Shown: positions 34,276 through 42,778 of the stretch, piece after piece
How the letters are laid out: every line of letters begins with the position of its first letter
Numbering within the stretch: the stretch's first letter is position 1
From: Microbacterium festucae
Lineage (GTDB): Bacteria > Actinomycetota > Actinomycetes > Actinomycetales > Microbacteriaceae
Assembly: GCF_025421715.1 (NCBI RefSeq)
Contig: NZ_JAOEFC010000002.1
Location: 1-64,000, forward strand
Length of the DNA: 64,000 nucleotides
Direction: 5' to 3'
Program-made: the position numbers and the translations under genes
The notes under the pieces: model-generated
Database searches by the model: none
What the model was told of the DNA's origin: nothing
The model's input: only the letters and a program-made list of their open reading frames with translations

Positions 34276-35370
34276 GTGACGACGTACCTGCTCGCCGGCG
34301 GTGGCACCGCCGGCCACGTGAACCCCCTGCTGGCCGTCGCCGATGGGCTCAAGGCCCGCGATGACCAGGCCGAGGTGCTGGTTCTCGGCACCCGCGAGGG
34401 ACTCGAGGCGCGCCTCGTGCCCGAGCGCGGTTACGAGCTGCTGTTCGTCGACAAGGTGCCCTTCCCGCGGCGTCCCGACGGCGCCGCGCTGCGCTTCCCG
34501 GTGCGCTTCCACCGTGCGATCGGTCAGGTGCGACGTCACCTGCGCGAGCACCGGGTCGACGTCGTCGCCGGATTCGGCGGCTACGCCTCGGCCCCCGCCT
34601 ACGTCGCCGCGCGGCGGGAGCGCATCCCGTTCGTCGTGCACGAGGCCAACGCCAAGCCGGGCCTGGCCAACATCCTGGGCGCCCGATTCGCCGCCGGCAC
34701 CGGCGTCGTCTTCGAGGGCACGCCCCTGAAGGGATCGCGCGTGGTGGGGATGCCGCTGCGCCGCGAGATCGTCGAGCTCGACCGTCCCGCCCGCCGCGCC
34801 GAGGCCGCAGCCCTGTTCGGCCTCGACCCCGCCCGCCCGGTGCTGCTCGTCTTCGGCGGATCGCTCGGTGCCCGGCGCCTCAACGAGGCCTTCGCCGGCG
34901 CGGGTGCCGGTGCCGGCGCCGGCGCGGGCGCGGATGTGGCAGCGGCCGGTTGGCAGGTGCTGCACGCGGCGGGGGAGCGCAACGAGCTGCCCGCGTCCGC
35001 CCATCCCGACCACCACATCGTCCCCTACCTCGACCGTATGGACCTCGCCTTCGCCCTCGCCGACGCGATCGTCAGCCGAGCCGGCTCGGCGACCGTCAGC
35101 GAGATCAGTGCCCTCGGCATCCCGGCGGTCTACGTGCCCTATGCCGTCGGCAACGGCGAGCAGGCCCTCAACGCGGTATCCGCCGTGCGCGCCGGCGCGG
35201 CGCGACTGATCCCGGATGCCGAGTTCACCGCCGAGCGCGTGCGCCGCGAGGTCGTGCCGCTCCTGCAGGACGCCGCCGCCCTCGAGCGCATGCGCGCGGC
35301 CGCCGCGACGGTGGGCACCCGCGCCGGCACCGAGAACGTCATCGCGATGCTCGACGCCGCCCAGCGCTGA
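34276..35370 (+). CDS. murG: UDP-GlcNAc:lipid I glycosyltransferase
   Basis: 364 residues, GT-B fold. N-terminal LAGGGTAGHVNPLLA (7-21), middle GGYASAPAYVAA, and C-terminal domain FGGSLGARRLNEAF plus SRAGSATVSEISALGIP, the UDP-GlcNAc site. It converts lipid I to lipid II on the inner membrane face. An (Ala-Gly)6 run at about 207-218 lengthens the loop after GGSLGARRLNE, a place where other MurG proteins have no such tract. The nearest gene downstream, murC, is 728 bp away across array 2. Confidence 0.95.
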   Translation: MTTYLLAGGGTAGHVNPLLAVADGLKARDDQAEVLVLGTREGLEARLVPERGYELLFVDKVPFPRRPDGAALRFPVRFHRAIGQVRRHLREHRVDVVAGFGGYASAPAYVAARRERIPFVVHEANAKPGLANILGARFAAGTGVVFEGTPLKGSRVVGMPLRREIVELDRPARRAEAAALFGLDPARPVLLVFGGSLGARRLNEAFAGAGAGAGAGAGADVAAAGWQVLHAAGERNELPASAHPDHHIVPYLDRMDLAFALADAIVSRAGSATVSEISALGIPAVYVPYAVGNGEQALNAVSAVRAGAARLIPDAEFTAERVRREVVPLLQDAAALERMRAAAATVGTRAGTENVIAMLDAAQR

Positions 35371-35397
35371 CCCTGCGGGCCGGGGTCTGATTCGGAC

Positions 35398-35984
35398 CCG
35401 CCGTTGGCGGGACGCGCCCATGGGCGGTGTCCCGTGATGTGTGGGTGCGGGGGCTGGAAGCCGCGGTTGGTGGGACGCGGTCGGTGCGCGGGTCCCGTGA
35501 TGTGTGGGTGCGGAGGGCTGTAAGCCGCGGTCTGTGGGACGGGCCCGAGGGCGGCGTCACGCGATGTGTGGGTGTGGAGGGTTGGAAGCCGCGGTTGGTG
35601 GGACGCGGTCGGTGGCGGCGTCACGCGATGTGTGGGTGAGAGGGCTGGAAGCCGCGGTCTGCGGGACGCGGTCAGCGCGCGGGTCCCGCCGTTTGCGGGA
35701 CAGGGCGGCGGGGAAGGTCCCGCGTGCGGTGGGCTAGAGGTTCAGTACCCGCCCTTTGCGGGACATGCCGGATCGGCCGGTCCCGCAGAATGCGGGCTGG
35801 GGTTCCGGCATCCGCCATTTGTGGGACGAGCGGGGGGAGCTGGTCCCGCAGAATGCGGGCTGGAGTCCCGGCATCCGCCGTCTGTGGGACGTGCCAGCGG
35901 GTGGAGTCCCGCATTGTGCGGGTGCGGGGCGCGTGCACCCGCTGTTCGCGGGACACGGGTCTTCGAACCACGGATGCCGTGCCG
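35398..35984. repeat. 63-bp-period tandem array 2 (10 units)
   Basis: GGGAC half-sites start at 35409, 35472, 35536, 35600, 35663, 35697, 35760, 35823, 35886 and 35950: steps of 63-64 bp apart from one of 34, where about 29 bp of a unit has been lost. Units 1-9 keep exactly 15 nt before the inverted GTCCC (two have GTCAC); unit 10 lacks it. Units 1-5 share GATGTGTGGGTG after the dyad, units 7-8 share GCAGAATGCGGGCTGG, so there are two sub-families. The core matches array 1, 16 kb away. It lies inside the dcw cluster between murG and murC, with no credible gene in it. Confidence 0.9.
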
Positions 35985-36033
35985 TCGCCGACCCTCCCCG
36001 TCACCACCTCCGCACCCACCGCCCCCAACCACA

Positions 36034-36050
36034 CCCCACCCCACCCACCC
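36034..36050 (-). promoter_or_regulatory. G-quadruplex motif upstream of murC
   Basis: On the minus strand the sequence is GGGTGGGTGGGGTGGGG: four G runs with single-T loops, the most stable quadruplex class. It sits in a 60-nt, nearly G-free plus-strand tract (35991-36050) and ends 33 bp before the murC -10 box. It lies on the template strand for murC. Confidence 0.6.
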
Positions 36051-36083
36051 GCGCGCCGGGCGACCGCACAGGATGCCGCGACC

Positions 36084-36089
36084 TAGACT
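36084..36089 (+). promoter_or_regulatory. -10 box TAGACT of murC
   Basis: TAGACT, 9 nt before ATG 36099, so the leader would be only 2-3 nt. murC-ftsQ can thus be transcribed separately from the upstream dcw genes. Confidence 0.55.
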
Positions 36090-36098
36090 TGACGGGCC

Positions 36099-37514
36099 AT
36101 GATTCGACCCGACCTGAGCCTCCCGATCCCCGCTGAGATCACCGCCGCCCACTTCATCGGCATCGGCGGTTCCGGCATGTCGGGGCTGGCCGGCATGTTC
36201 CTCGACCGGGGCATCCGCGTGTCGGGCTCCGACCGTGCCGACAGCGCCGCGCTGCGCGCCCTCGCCGCCCGCGGCGCCGAGGTGCACGTCGGCCACGACG
36301 CGGCGAACCTCCCGGTTGACGTCGACACCGTCATCCACACCGGGGCGATCTGGCCCGAGAACCCCGAGTTCCTGCTCGCCAAGGAGCGCGGCCTGCACGT
36401 CATCCACCGCTCGCAGGCGCTGCACTGGCTCATCCGCGGGCGTCGCTTGGTGTCGGTGGCGGGCGCCCACGGCAAGACGACCTCGACGGGCATGATCGTC
36501 ACGGCGCTGAAGGCGCTGGACGCCGACCCCACGTTCGTCAACGGCGGCGTCATCGCATCGCTCGGAGTCTCCAGCGGCACCGGCTCCGACGACCTCGTCG
36601 TCATCGAGGCCGACGAGTCCGACGGTACCTTCCTGCTCTACGACACCGCGGTCGCCCTCATCACCAACGTCGACCCCGACCACCTCGACCACTGGGGCAG
36701 CGGTGAGGCGTTCTACGACGGTTTCGTGAGATTCGCGGATGCCGCGGGCGAGGCGGTCGTGATCTCCTCCGACGATCCCGGCGCACAGCGCGTGCGCGCG
36801 GCGCTGCGGCATCCGAACGTCGTCACCTTCGGCGAGGCGGCCGACGCCGACGTGCGGGTGCACGACATCGTCGCGGCCGGACCGGTGGCCTTCTCGCTCA
36901 CCCACGCGGGCCGCACCGTCTCGGGCCGGCTGGCCGTTCCGGGCGCGCACAACGCCGTCAACGCGGCGGGCGTCGTCGCGGTGCTGCTCACCCTCGGCCA
37001 CGACCTCGAGGCCGCGCTGCGCGCCGTCGAGCAGTTCGGCGGCACGGTGCGCCGGTTCGAGCTGCACGGGGTCGAGCGGGGCGTCAGCGTCTTCGACGAC
37101 TACGCCCACCACCCCACCGAGGTCGCCGCGGCCCTCGCGGCCGCGCGCACCGTGGTCGGGGAGGGGCGCATCATCGCGCTCCACCAGCCGCACACCTACT
37201 CGCGCACGCAGGCGATGCACCGCGAGTTCGCCGAGGTGCTCGAGTCGCACGCCGACCACACGGTGGTGCTCGACGTCTACGGGGCGCGCGAAGATCCCGT
37301 GCCCGGAGTGACCGGTGCGCTGGTGAGCGAGTCGTTCGACGACCCCGAGAAGGTGCACTTCGTCGCCGACTGGCAGGCGGCCGCCGACTACACCGCCCGT
37401 GTGGCCCGCGAGGGCGACTACGTGATCACCCTCGGCTGCGGCAACGTCTACCTCATCATCCCGCAGGTGCTCGAGGCCCTCGCCGCCGAGCAGGGCGCGG
37501 AAGCCCGGGCCTGA
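36099..37514 (+). CDS. murC: UDP-N-acetylmuramate--L-alanine ligase
   Basis: 471 residues. N-terminal [14 protein letters not shown] (uridine nucleotide site), ATP loop [13 protein letters not shown], central [10 protein letters not shown] and C-terminal [10 protein letters not shown] with the catalytic histidines. It joins L-alanine to UDP-MurNAc, the first committed stem-peptide step. Preceded by array 2, a quadruplex motif and its own promoter, so its expression may be set independently. ftsQ starts two bases after the stop. Confidence 0.96.
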   Translation: MIRPDLSLPIPAEITAAHFIGIGGSGMSGLAGMFLDRGIRVSGSDRADSAALRALAARGAEVHVGHDAANLPVDVDTVIHTGAIWPENPEFLLAKERGLHVIHRSQALHWLIRGRRLVSVAGAHGKTTSTGMIVTALKALDADPTFVNGGVIASLGVSSGTGSDDLVVIEADESDGTFLLYDTAVALITNVDPDHLDHWGSGEAFYDGFVRFADAAGEAVVISSDDPGAQRVRAALRHPNVVTFGEAADADVRVHDIVAAGPVAFSLTHAGRTVSGRLAVPGAHNAVNAAGVVAVLLTLGHDLEAALRAVEQFGGTVRRFELHGVERGVSVFDDYAHHPTEVAAALAAARTVVGEGRIIALHQPHTYSRTQAMHREFAEVLESHADHTVVLDVYGAREDPVPGVTGALVSESFDDPEKVHFVADWQAAADYTARVAREGDYVITLGCGNVYLIIPQVLEALAAEQGAEARA

Positions 37515-37516
37515 GC

Positions 37517-38491
37517 ATGCGCCGCCCGTCGCCGCTGCCCGAGGTGCCGCGCGCGGCGCCCCGGGATGACCCGTCGGGCGACGGCGCCGCCGACGGCCTC
37601 GACGCGGCATCGGGCGCCGACGTGCTGCCGATCGCACCCGCCTTCGCGCCGCGCACGCCCACCCCGGATCCCGTCCCCGGCGAGCCCGACCCGGCGCCCG
37701 ACCAGCACGACGCCGCACCCGACCCCGACGCGCCGATGCGCGCGCGCGACGTGTGGGCCGCCGCCCGCGCCCGCCGCCGGGCGCTGCGCGCCGAGGTGCG
37801 TCGGTTCACCGCCCGCCAGCGTCGCCGCCGCATGGTGTGGCTGGGCAGCGCCGCCGCATTCGTGCTGCTCGTGCTCGGCACCCTCGCCGCCGCCTACGGA
37901 CCGCTGTTCGCGGTGGAGCGGGTGCAGGTGGTCGGCACCACGACGCTGGATGCCGGAGCCGTCGAGGCCGCCCTGGCGGGTCAGGTGGGAACACCGCTGC
38001 CGTTGGTCGACTCGAGCGCGGTCAAGGCGGCGCTGGTCGCCTTCCCCCTCGTCGAGTCGTACACGCTCGAGGCCCACCCGCCGCACGACCTGGTGGTGCG
38101 CATCGTCGAGCGCACGCCGGTGGGCGTGTTCGAGTCGGCCGCCGGATTCACCCTCGTGGATGCCGCGGGCGTGGCCCTGTCGACCACCCCCGACCGTCCC
38201 GAGGGCGTGCCGCTGATCGAAGTCGCCGCCGGCCCCACCTCGCCCGCCTTCCAGGCCGCCGGTCACGTCTACCGGTCGCTGCCGGAGTCGGTGCGCGGCC
38301 GCGTCACCGGCATCACCGCGAGCACGCCCAACGACGTCACGCTCACCCTCGGCGACACCGGCGCCTCGGTGGTCTGGGGCAACGCCGACGACTCGGCCGT
38401 CAAGGCGCTGCGCCTCGACAAGATCATGACCGCGCGCCCCGACGCGTCGCTCTACGACGTCTCCTCTCCCGACGCGATCGTCACGCGCTGA
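37517..38491 (+). CDS. ftsQ: Cell division protein FtsQ
   Basis: 324 residues. A disordered N-terminal part of about 95 residues (Asp/Pro/Ala-rich), one membrane helix near 112-134, and an external POTRA domain starting AVERVQVVGTTTLDAGAVEAAL, then the FtsQ beta domain with HDLVVRIVERTPVGVFE. It links the divisome and holds FtsL and FtsB-type partners. Starts right after murC and is separated from ftsZ by 185 bp with regulatory dyads. Confidence 0.9.
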   Translation: MRRPSPLPEVPRAAPRDDPSGDGAADGLDAASGADVLPIAPAFAPRTPTPDPVPGEPDPAPDQHDAAPDPDAPMRARDVWAAARARRRALRAEVRRFTARQRRRRMVWLGSAAAFVLLVLGTLAAAYGPLFAVERVQVVGTTTLDAGAVEAALAGQVGTPLPLVDSSAVKAALVAFPLVESYTLEAHPPHDLVVRIVERTPVGVFESAAGFTLVDAAGVALSTTPDRPEGVPLIEVAAGPTSPAFQAAGHVYRSLPESVRGRVTGITASTPNDVTLTLGDTGASVVWGNADDSAVKALRLDKIMTARPDASLYDVSSPDAIVTR

Positions 38492-38593
38492 CGGGTCCGC
38501 GCGCCCTGCGGCGGACCAGTTCGCGACGCGGTTCCGCGACACGCCCACGCGGTTGCGAAGGCGGTGACCGCCGCCGCATACCTTCGAGATCAG

Positions 38594-38643
38594 GAAATGC
38601 ATACTCGGCATTTCTTTAAACCTCTGGTTGAGGTTGAAGGTTT
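38594..38643. promoter_or_regulatory. Two dyads upstream of ftsZ, candidate FtsR target
   Basis: GAAATGC (38594-38600) and GCATTTC (38608-38614) form a perfect 7-bp dyad with a 7-nt spacer. Five bases later AACCTC (38619-38624) and GAGGTT (38630-38635) form a 6-bp dyad with a 5-nt spacer. A TTTAGACA stretch follows (about 38641). The region is strikingly AT-rich for the genome and lies 34-83 bp before ftsZ. FtsR, an ftsZ activator in C. glutamicum, is encoded at 5559-6236; binding is inference. Confidence 0.5.
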
Positions 38644-38676
38644 AGACATGTGGTTCGGGACGATACGGAGGCCGGC

Positions 38677-39843
38677 ATGAGCCAGAACCAGAACTACCTC
38701 GCGGTGATCAAGGTCGTCGGCGTGGGTGGCGGCGGCGTGAACGCCGTCAATCGAATGATCGAGCTCGGCCTGCGTGGTGTCGAGTTCATCGCGGTCAACA
38801 CCGACGCGCAGGCGCTGCTGATGAGCGACGCCGACGTGAAGCTGGACGTGGGCCGCGAGCTCACCCGCGGGCTCGGCGCAGGCGCCGACCCCGAGGTGGG
38901 TCGCCGCGCCGCGGAAGACCACGCGGAGGAGATCGAAGAGGCCCTCACCGGCGCCGACATGGTCTTCGTCACCGCCGGTGAAGGCGGCGGCACGGGCACC
39001 GGTGGAGCACCGGTGGTCGCGCGCATCGCCAAGTCGATCGGCGCCCTCACCATCGGTGTGGTCACCAAGCCCTTCTCGTTCGAGGGACGTCGTCGTCAGC
39101 AGCAGGCCGAGCTCGGCGTGTCGAAGCTGAAGGAAGAGGTCGACACCCTCATCGTCGTGCCCAACGACCGTCTGCTGGAGATCAGCGACCGCGGCATCTC
39201 GATGATCGAGGCGTTCGCCACCGCCGACCAGGTGCTCCTGGCCGGTGTGCAGGGCATCACCGACCTCATCACGACGCCGGGTCTGATCAACCTCGACTTC
39301 GCCGACGTGAAGTCGGTGATGCAGGGAGCGGGATCGGCCCTGATGGGCATCGGCTCGGCGCGCGGCGCCGACCGCGCCATCAAGGCGGCCGAGCTCGCGG
39401 TCGAATCGCCCCTGCTGGAAGCCTCGATCGAGGGTGCGCACGGCGTGCTGCTGTCGATCCAGGGCGGCTCCAACCTCGGCATCTTCGAGATCAACGACGC
39501 GGCCCAGCTGGTGAAGGAGGCCGCGCACCCCGAGGCCAACATCATCTTCGGAACGGTCATCGACGACACGCTCGGCGACGAGGTGCGGGTCACCGTCATC
39601 GCGGCCGGCTTCGACGGCGGCGAACCGCAGACGCGCATCGAGCCGATCACGGCCCAGCGCACGGTGCCCGCAGCACCCGTGCTGCCGGCGATCTCGGCGG
39701 AGGAGGCCGCGGCCCCGCGCGCCGAGGCGCCGCGTGCCGAGGTCGAGGAGAAGCGCGAGTCGGTGTCGGTGTCCGCCGCCAACGACTCGTACGACTCCGT
39801 CTTCGGCGACGACGACCTCGACATCCCCGACTTCCTGAAGTGA
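38677..39843 (+). CDS. ftsZ: Cell division GTPase FtsZ
   Basis: 388 residues. Tubulin signature [12 protein letters not shown] and nucleotide loop [17 protein letters not shown], the T7 catalytic loop with [11 protein letters not shown], and the C-terminal interaction peptide DLDIPDFLK, which binds SepF and FtsW in Actinobacteria. It polymerises into the Z-ring. ATG 38677 is chosen because ACGGAGG precedes it by five bases and the protein starts close to the fold. Followed directly by yggS; the pgeF/ylmD gene often located here is missing. Confidence 0.97.
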   Translation: MSQNQNYLAVIKVVGVGGGGVNAVNRMIELGLRGVEFIAVNTDAQALLMSDADVKLDVGRELTRGLGAGADPEVGRRAAEDHAEEIEEALTGADMVFVTAGEGGGTGTGGAPVVARIAKSIGALTIGVVTKPFSFEGRRRQQQAELGVSKLKEEVDTLIVVPNDRLLEISDRGISMIEAFATADQVLLAGVQGITDLITTPGLINLDFADVKSVMQGAGSALMGIGSARGADRAIKAAELAVESPLLEASIEGAHGVLLSIQGGSNLGIFEINDAAQLVKEAAHPEANIIFGTVIDDTLGDEVRVTVIAAGFDGGEPQTRIEPITAQRTVPAAPVLPAISAEEAAAPRAEAPRAEVEEKRESVSVSAANDSYDSVFGDDDLDIPDFLK

Positions 39844-39871
39844 CCTGCACTCCCGGCTGGCCGGGCGAGGC

Positions 39872-40555
39872 ATGGATCTGACGGCACGGCTCGCCGACCT
39901 CGACGCCCGCATCGCGGATGCGGCGAGATCGGCGGGCCGTGACCCGTCGGAGCTCACACGCATCGTCGTGACCAAGTTCCATCCCGCCGAGCTCGTGAGC
40001 ACGCTGTACGCGGCGGGTGTGCGCGAGGTGGGGGAGAACCGCCAGCAGGAGCTCTCCGCCAAGCGCGAGGCGCTTCCGGACCTGCCGGGGCTGCGCTGGC
40101 ACTTCATCGGGCAGCTGCAGTCCAAGAAGGCCCGCGCGGTGCGCGCGGCCGCCCAGGTCGTCCACTCGGTCGACCGTGACCGCGCCGCCGACGCGCTGCA
40201 CGCCGCCGACCCCGACGGGGCGCCGTTGGCGGTGCTGCTGCAGCTGAACCTCACCGACGACCCCGGTCGCGGCGGCGTCGCGCCGGCCGGCCTGGAGTCC
40301 CTCGCCACCCACGTGCTGACGGCCTGCCCGTCGCTGCGCGTGCGCGGTGTCATGGCCGTCGCGCCGCTCGACGAGGCGCCCGCCGCGGCCTTCGCGCGCG
40401 TCGCCGCGGCATCCGAGTCCCTTCGCCGCGTCGTGCCGGATGCGACGTGGATCTCGGCGGGGATGTCGGGCGATTACGCCGAAGCCATCGCCGCAGGTGC
40501 GACACACCTGCGGATCGGCACGGCAATCACGGGCCCGCGGCCGGAGCGCCGTTAG
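39872..40555 (+). CDS. PLP homeostasis protein (YggS/PLPBP)
   Basis: 227 residues, alanine-racemase-like N-terminal barrel. PLP-binding Lys35 in [10 protein letters not shown] and the family signature GENRQQEL, then [12 protein letters not shown] and [23 protein letters not shown]. It binds pyridoxal phosphate and helps control free PLP and amino acid balance; no catalysis is established. Standard place in Actinobacterial dcw clusters between ftsZ and sepF (Rv2148c). Confidence 0.93.
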   Translation: MDLTARLADLDARIADAARSAGRDPSELTRIVVTKFHPAELVSTLYAAGVREVGENRQQELSAKREALPDLPGLRWHFIGQLQSKKARAVRAAAQVVHSVDRDRAADALHAADPDGAPLAVLLQLNLTDDPGRGGVAPAGLESLATHVLTACPSLRVRGVMAVAPLDEAPAAAFARVAAASESLRRVVPDATWISAGMSGDYAEAIAAGATHLRIGTAITGPRPERR

Positions 40556-40564
40556 CCTTCCAGA

Positions 40565-40588
40565 AGACGAGCACACAGACGAGCACAC
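40565..40588 (+). repeat. 12-bp tandem duplication before sepF
   Basis: AGACGAGCACAC is present twice in succession (40565-40576, 40577-40588), 10 bp after the yggS stop and just before the sepF ribosome site. Confidence 0.85.
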
Positions 40589-40602
40589 ACACGGAGGCTG
40601 CG

Positions 40603-41064
40603 ATGTCGAACCCGCTCAAGAAGACGATGGTCTACCTCGGCCTCGCCGACGAAGAAGAGACCTACGAAGAGCAGGCAGCGGTCGCCCCGCGCCGTGACAA
40701 GCCGCAGCCGGTCGACAAGCCGGCCGCGCCCATCACGCCGCTGCACCGCCCCGCCGTGGTGCGTCAGCCCGCGGCCGGCACGGTCAGCGAGATCCTGACG
40801 GTGCACCCCAAGCAGTACCGCGACGCCCAGGTGATCGCCGAGAACTTCCGTGACGGCATCCCGGTGATCATCAACCTCTCGCAGATGAGCGACGCCGACG
40901 CGCGCCGCCTCATCGACTTCGCGAGCGGCCTGTCGCTGGGCCTGTACGGGCGCATCGAACGCGTCACGAGCAAGGTGTTCCTCCTCTCGCCCGAGAACGT
41001 CGCCGTGTCCGGCGACGGAGCTGTCGCCCAGGCTGACGCCGAGGGCGCGGCCTTCGTCCAGTAG
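40603..41064 (+). CDS. sepF: Cell division protein SepF
   Basis: 153 residues. N-terminal amphipathic membrane-binding helix ([14 protein letters not shown]), a charged linker, and the SepF core (about 60-135) with [27 protein letters not shown] and [12 protein letters not shown]. It anchors FtsZ to the membrane in Gram-positives that lack FtsA, consistent with no ftsA here. ACGGAGG precedes ATG 40603. Two bases separate it from the YggT gene. Confidence 0.94.
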   Translation: MSNPLKKTMVYLGLADEEETYEEQAAVAPRRDKPQPVDKPAAPITPLHRPAVVRQPAAGTVSEILTVHPKQYRDAQVIAENFRDGIPVIINLSQMSDADARRLIDFASGLSLGLYGRIERVTSKVFLLSPENVAVSGDGAVAQADAEGAAFVQ

Positions 41065-41066
41065 TC

Positions 41067-41369
41067 GTGGATGTCGTGCGGCTGATCGCGTCGATCGCGA
41101 ACATCTTCCTGCTGCTGTACATCCTGCTGCTGTTCGGGCGGTTGATCCTCGAGTACATCCCGATGTTCAACCGCGAGTGGCGTCCCCGCGGGGGCGCGCT
41201 CGTCGTGGCTGAAACCGTGTTCACCCTGACCGACCCGCCGCTGAAGTTCTTCCGGCGCCTGATCCCGCCCCTGCGGCTGGGACCGGTGGCCATCGACCTG
41301 GGTTTCCCGCTGACCATGCTGCTGTGCTTCGTGCTGCTGTCGGTCGTGCGGGCCGTCATGTCGATGTGA
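41067..41369 (+). CDS. YggT-family membrane protein
   Basis: 100 residues, two membrane segments: about 6-26 (ASIANIFLLLYILLLFGRL) and 75-97 (LGFPLTMLLCFVLLSVVRA), joined by a cytosolic loop. It belongs to the YggT family, whose partner genes are sepF and divIVA in Actinobacteria; the molecular role is unclear. GTG 41067 lies two bases after the sepF stop, so it is co-transcribed. There is no separate ribosome site. Confidence 0.85.
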   Translation: MDVVRLIASIANIFLLLYILLLFGRLILEYIPMFNREWRPRGGALVVAETVFTLTDPPLKFFRRLIPPLRLGPVAIDLGFPLTMLLCFVLLSVVRAVMSM

Positions 41370-41397
41370 CTTCTCGCGCCTCCCATCCACGCCGACT

Positions 41398-41403
41398 ATG
41401 CTG
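41398..41403 (+). promoter_or_regulatory. -10 box TATGCT of divIVA
   Basis: TATGCT 73 nt before ATG 41477. The leader carries AAAGAGGA before the start. This gives divIVA its own promoter. Confidence 0.5.
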
Positions 41404-41476
41404 TGGAGATCGGCTCGCCCTCGGGCGGGCACTCCGTATCGGCCCGCGTCGTGAGCCCTGAAAGAGGATTGACACC

Positions 41477-42103
41477 ATGGCTTTGACCCCCGAAGACGTC
41501 GTCACCAAGCAGTTCCAGCACGTCCGCTTCAAGGAGGGTTTCGACCCCGATGAGGTCGACGACTTCCTGGACGAGATCGTCGTCGAGTGGCGCAAGACGA
41601 TCGCCGAGAACGACGAGCTCAAGGCGAAGCTCGCGGCCTACGAGTCGGGCTCCGCCCCCGTGGCCGCCGCCGCTCCCGTCGAGGAGGAGGCCGTCGTCGT
41701 CGACGAGGTCCCCGCCCCGGAGCCCGAGCCCGCCCCCGAGCCCGCCGTGGTCGAGCCCGCGCCCGCCGCTCCCGCCGCCGATGCCACCGCTCCGGCCCTG
41801 GCCACCGCCGGCATCATCGAGCTCGCCCAGCGCCTGCACGACGAGCACGTCGCCGAGGGCCAGGCCCAGAAGGACAAGCTCATCTCGGAGGCCGAGATCA
41901 AGGCGTCGCAGATCGTCGCCGACGCCGAGGCCAAGAGCCGCGAAGAGCTCTCCCGCCTCGACACCGAGCGCGCCACTCTCGAGAGCCGCATCAGCGAGCT
42001 GCGTCAGTTCGAGCGCGACTACCGCACTCAGCTGCGCGGGTTCATCGAAGACAAGCTGCGTGACCTCGACGTGGCGGGCACCTCGCCCGTCTCGGCTTCC
42101 TGA
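41477..42103 (+). CDS. divIVA: Polar growth protein DivIVA (Wag31)
   Basis: 208 residues. N-terminal DivIVA domain (MALTPEDVVTKQFQHVRFKE and FDPDEVDDFLDEIVVEW) binds curved membrane; a Pro/Ala/Glu-rich linker (about 55-105) and a long C-terminal coiled coil (about 115-195) drive oligomerisation. It organises polar growth and wall synthesis; Wag31 of mycobacteria is a PknA/PknB substrate. AAAGAGGA precedes the start. The lspA start follows after 8 bp. Confidence 0.96.
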   Translation: MALTPEDVVTKQFQHVRFKEGFDPDEVDDFLDEIVVEWRKTIAENDELKAKLAAYESGSAPVAAAAPVEEEAVVVDEVPAPEPEPAPEPAVVEPAPAAPAADATAPALATAGIIELAQRLHDEHVAEGQAQKDKLISEAEIKASQIVADAEAKSREELSRLDTERATLESRISELRQFERDYRTQLRGFIEDKLRDLDVAGTSPVSAS

Positions 42104-42111
42104 GCCGGCCG

Positions 42112-42777
42112 TTGAGCGGTAGCACGCCCCACGACGGCGCTGCGAGCACGAAGTCCTTGCGTCCGGCGGCGGCCGGCACCATCGTCGCGATCCTCGCGAT
42201 CCTGGTGCTGGCCGCCGACCAGTTCGCCAAGCACCTCGCCCTCGAGAACCTGCCCTACCAGGAGCCGGTCGAGGTCTGGGGTGACTTCCTCCAGCTGTAC
42301 CTGACCCGCAACCCCGGCGCCGCCTTCTCGCTCGGCGAGGGCGTGACCTGGGTGTTCACGCTGATCCTCGCGGCGGCGGCGATCGTGATCGTCGTGCTGG
42401 CGATCACCCGCATCCGCTCCCGCGCGTGGGCGATCATCCTGGGTCTGCTGCTGGGCGGCATCCTCGGAAACCTCACCGATCGCCTCATCCGCGAGCCCGG
42501 GTTCCTGGTCGGGCACGTCATCGACTTCATCAACACCCCGTGGATGTGGCTGGGCATGAACCCGGCGATCTACAACGTCGCCGACATGTTCATCGTCACG
42601 ATGATGATCGGCGTCGCGGTGCTCGTGCTCCTCGGCATCCACCTCGACGGCACCCGCGAGCAGCGCGCCGACGCGACCGACGACGCAGCGGCATCCGAGG
42701 CCCCCGCCACCGAGGCCCCGGCCACCGACGCCACCCCCGGGTCGGCGCCCGCCGCCGGCGAGCCGACCAGGGACTGA
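42112..42777 (+). CDS. lspA: Lipoprotein signal peptidase
   Basis: 221 residues with four membrane helices. Conserved motifs are [33 protein letters not shown] and NVADMFIV; the aspartates in the last two are the catalytic pair. It removes signal peptides from prolipoproteins such as the CtaC precursor. The TTG at 42112 is the best start I see, though a strong ribosome site is lacking and an internal TTG at 42154 is an alternative. C-terminal 45 residues are Ala/Thr-rich. Directly followed by rluD. Confidence 0.9.
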   Translation: MSGSTPHDGAASTKSLRPAAAGTIVAILAILVLAADQFAKHLALENLPYQEPVEVWGDFLQLYLTRNPGAAFSLGEGVTWVFTLILAAAAIVIVVLAITRIRSRAWAIILGLLLGGILGNLTDRLIREPGFLVGHVIDFINTPWMWLGMNPAIYNVADMFIVTMMIGVAVLVLLGIHLDGTREQRADATDDAAASEAPATEAPATDATPGSAPAAGEPTRD

Positions 42778-42778
42778 C

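Noticed and set aside
35427..35737. Open frames across array 2
   Set aside because: Same reasoning; the 64-bp and 34-bp steps break any repeat protein, and composition is that of a shadow.
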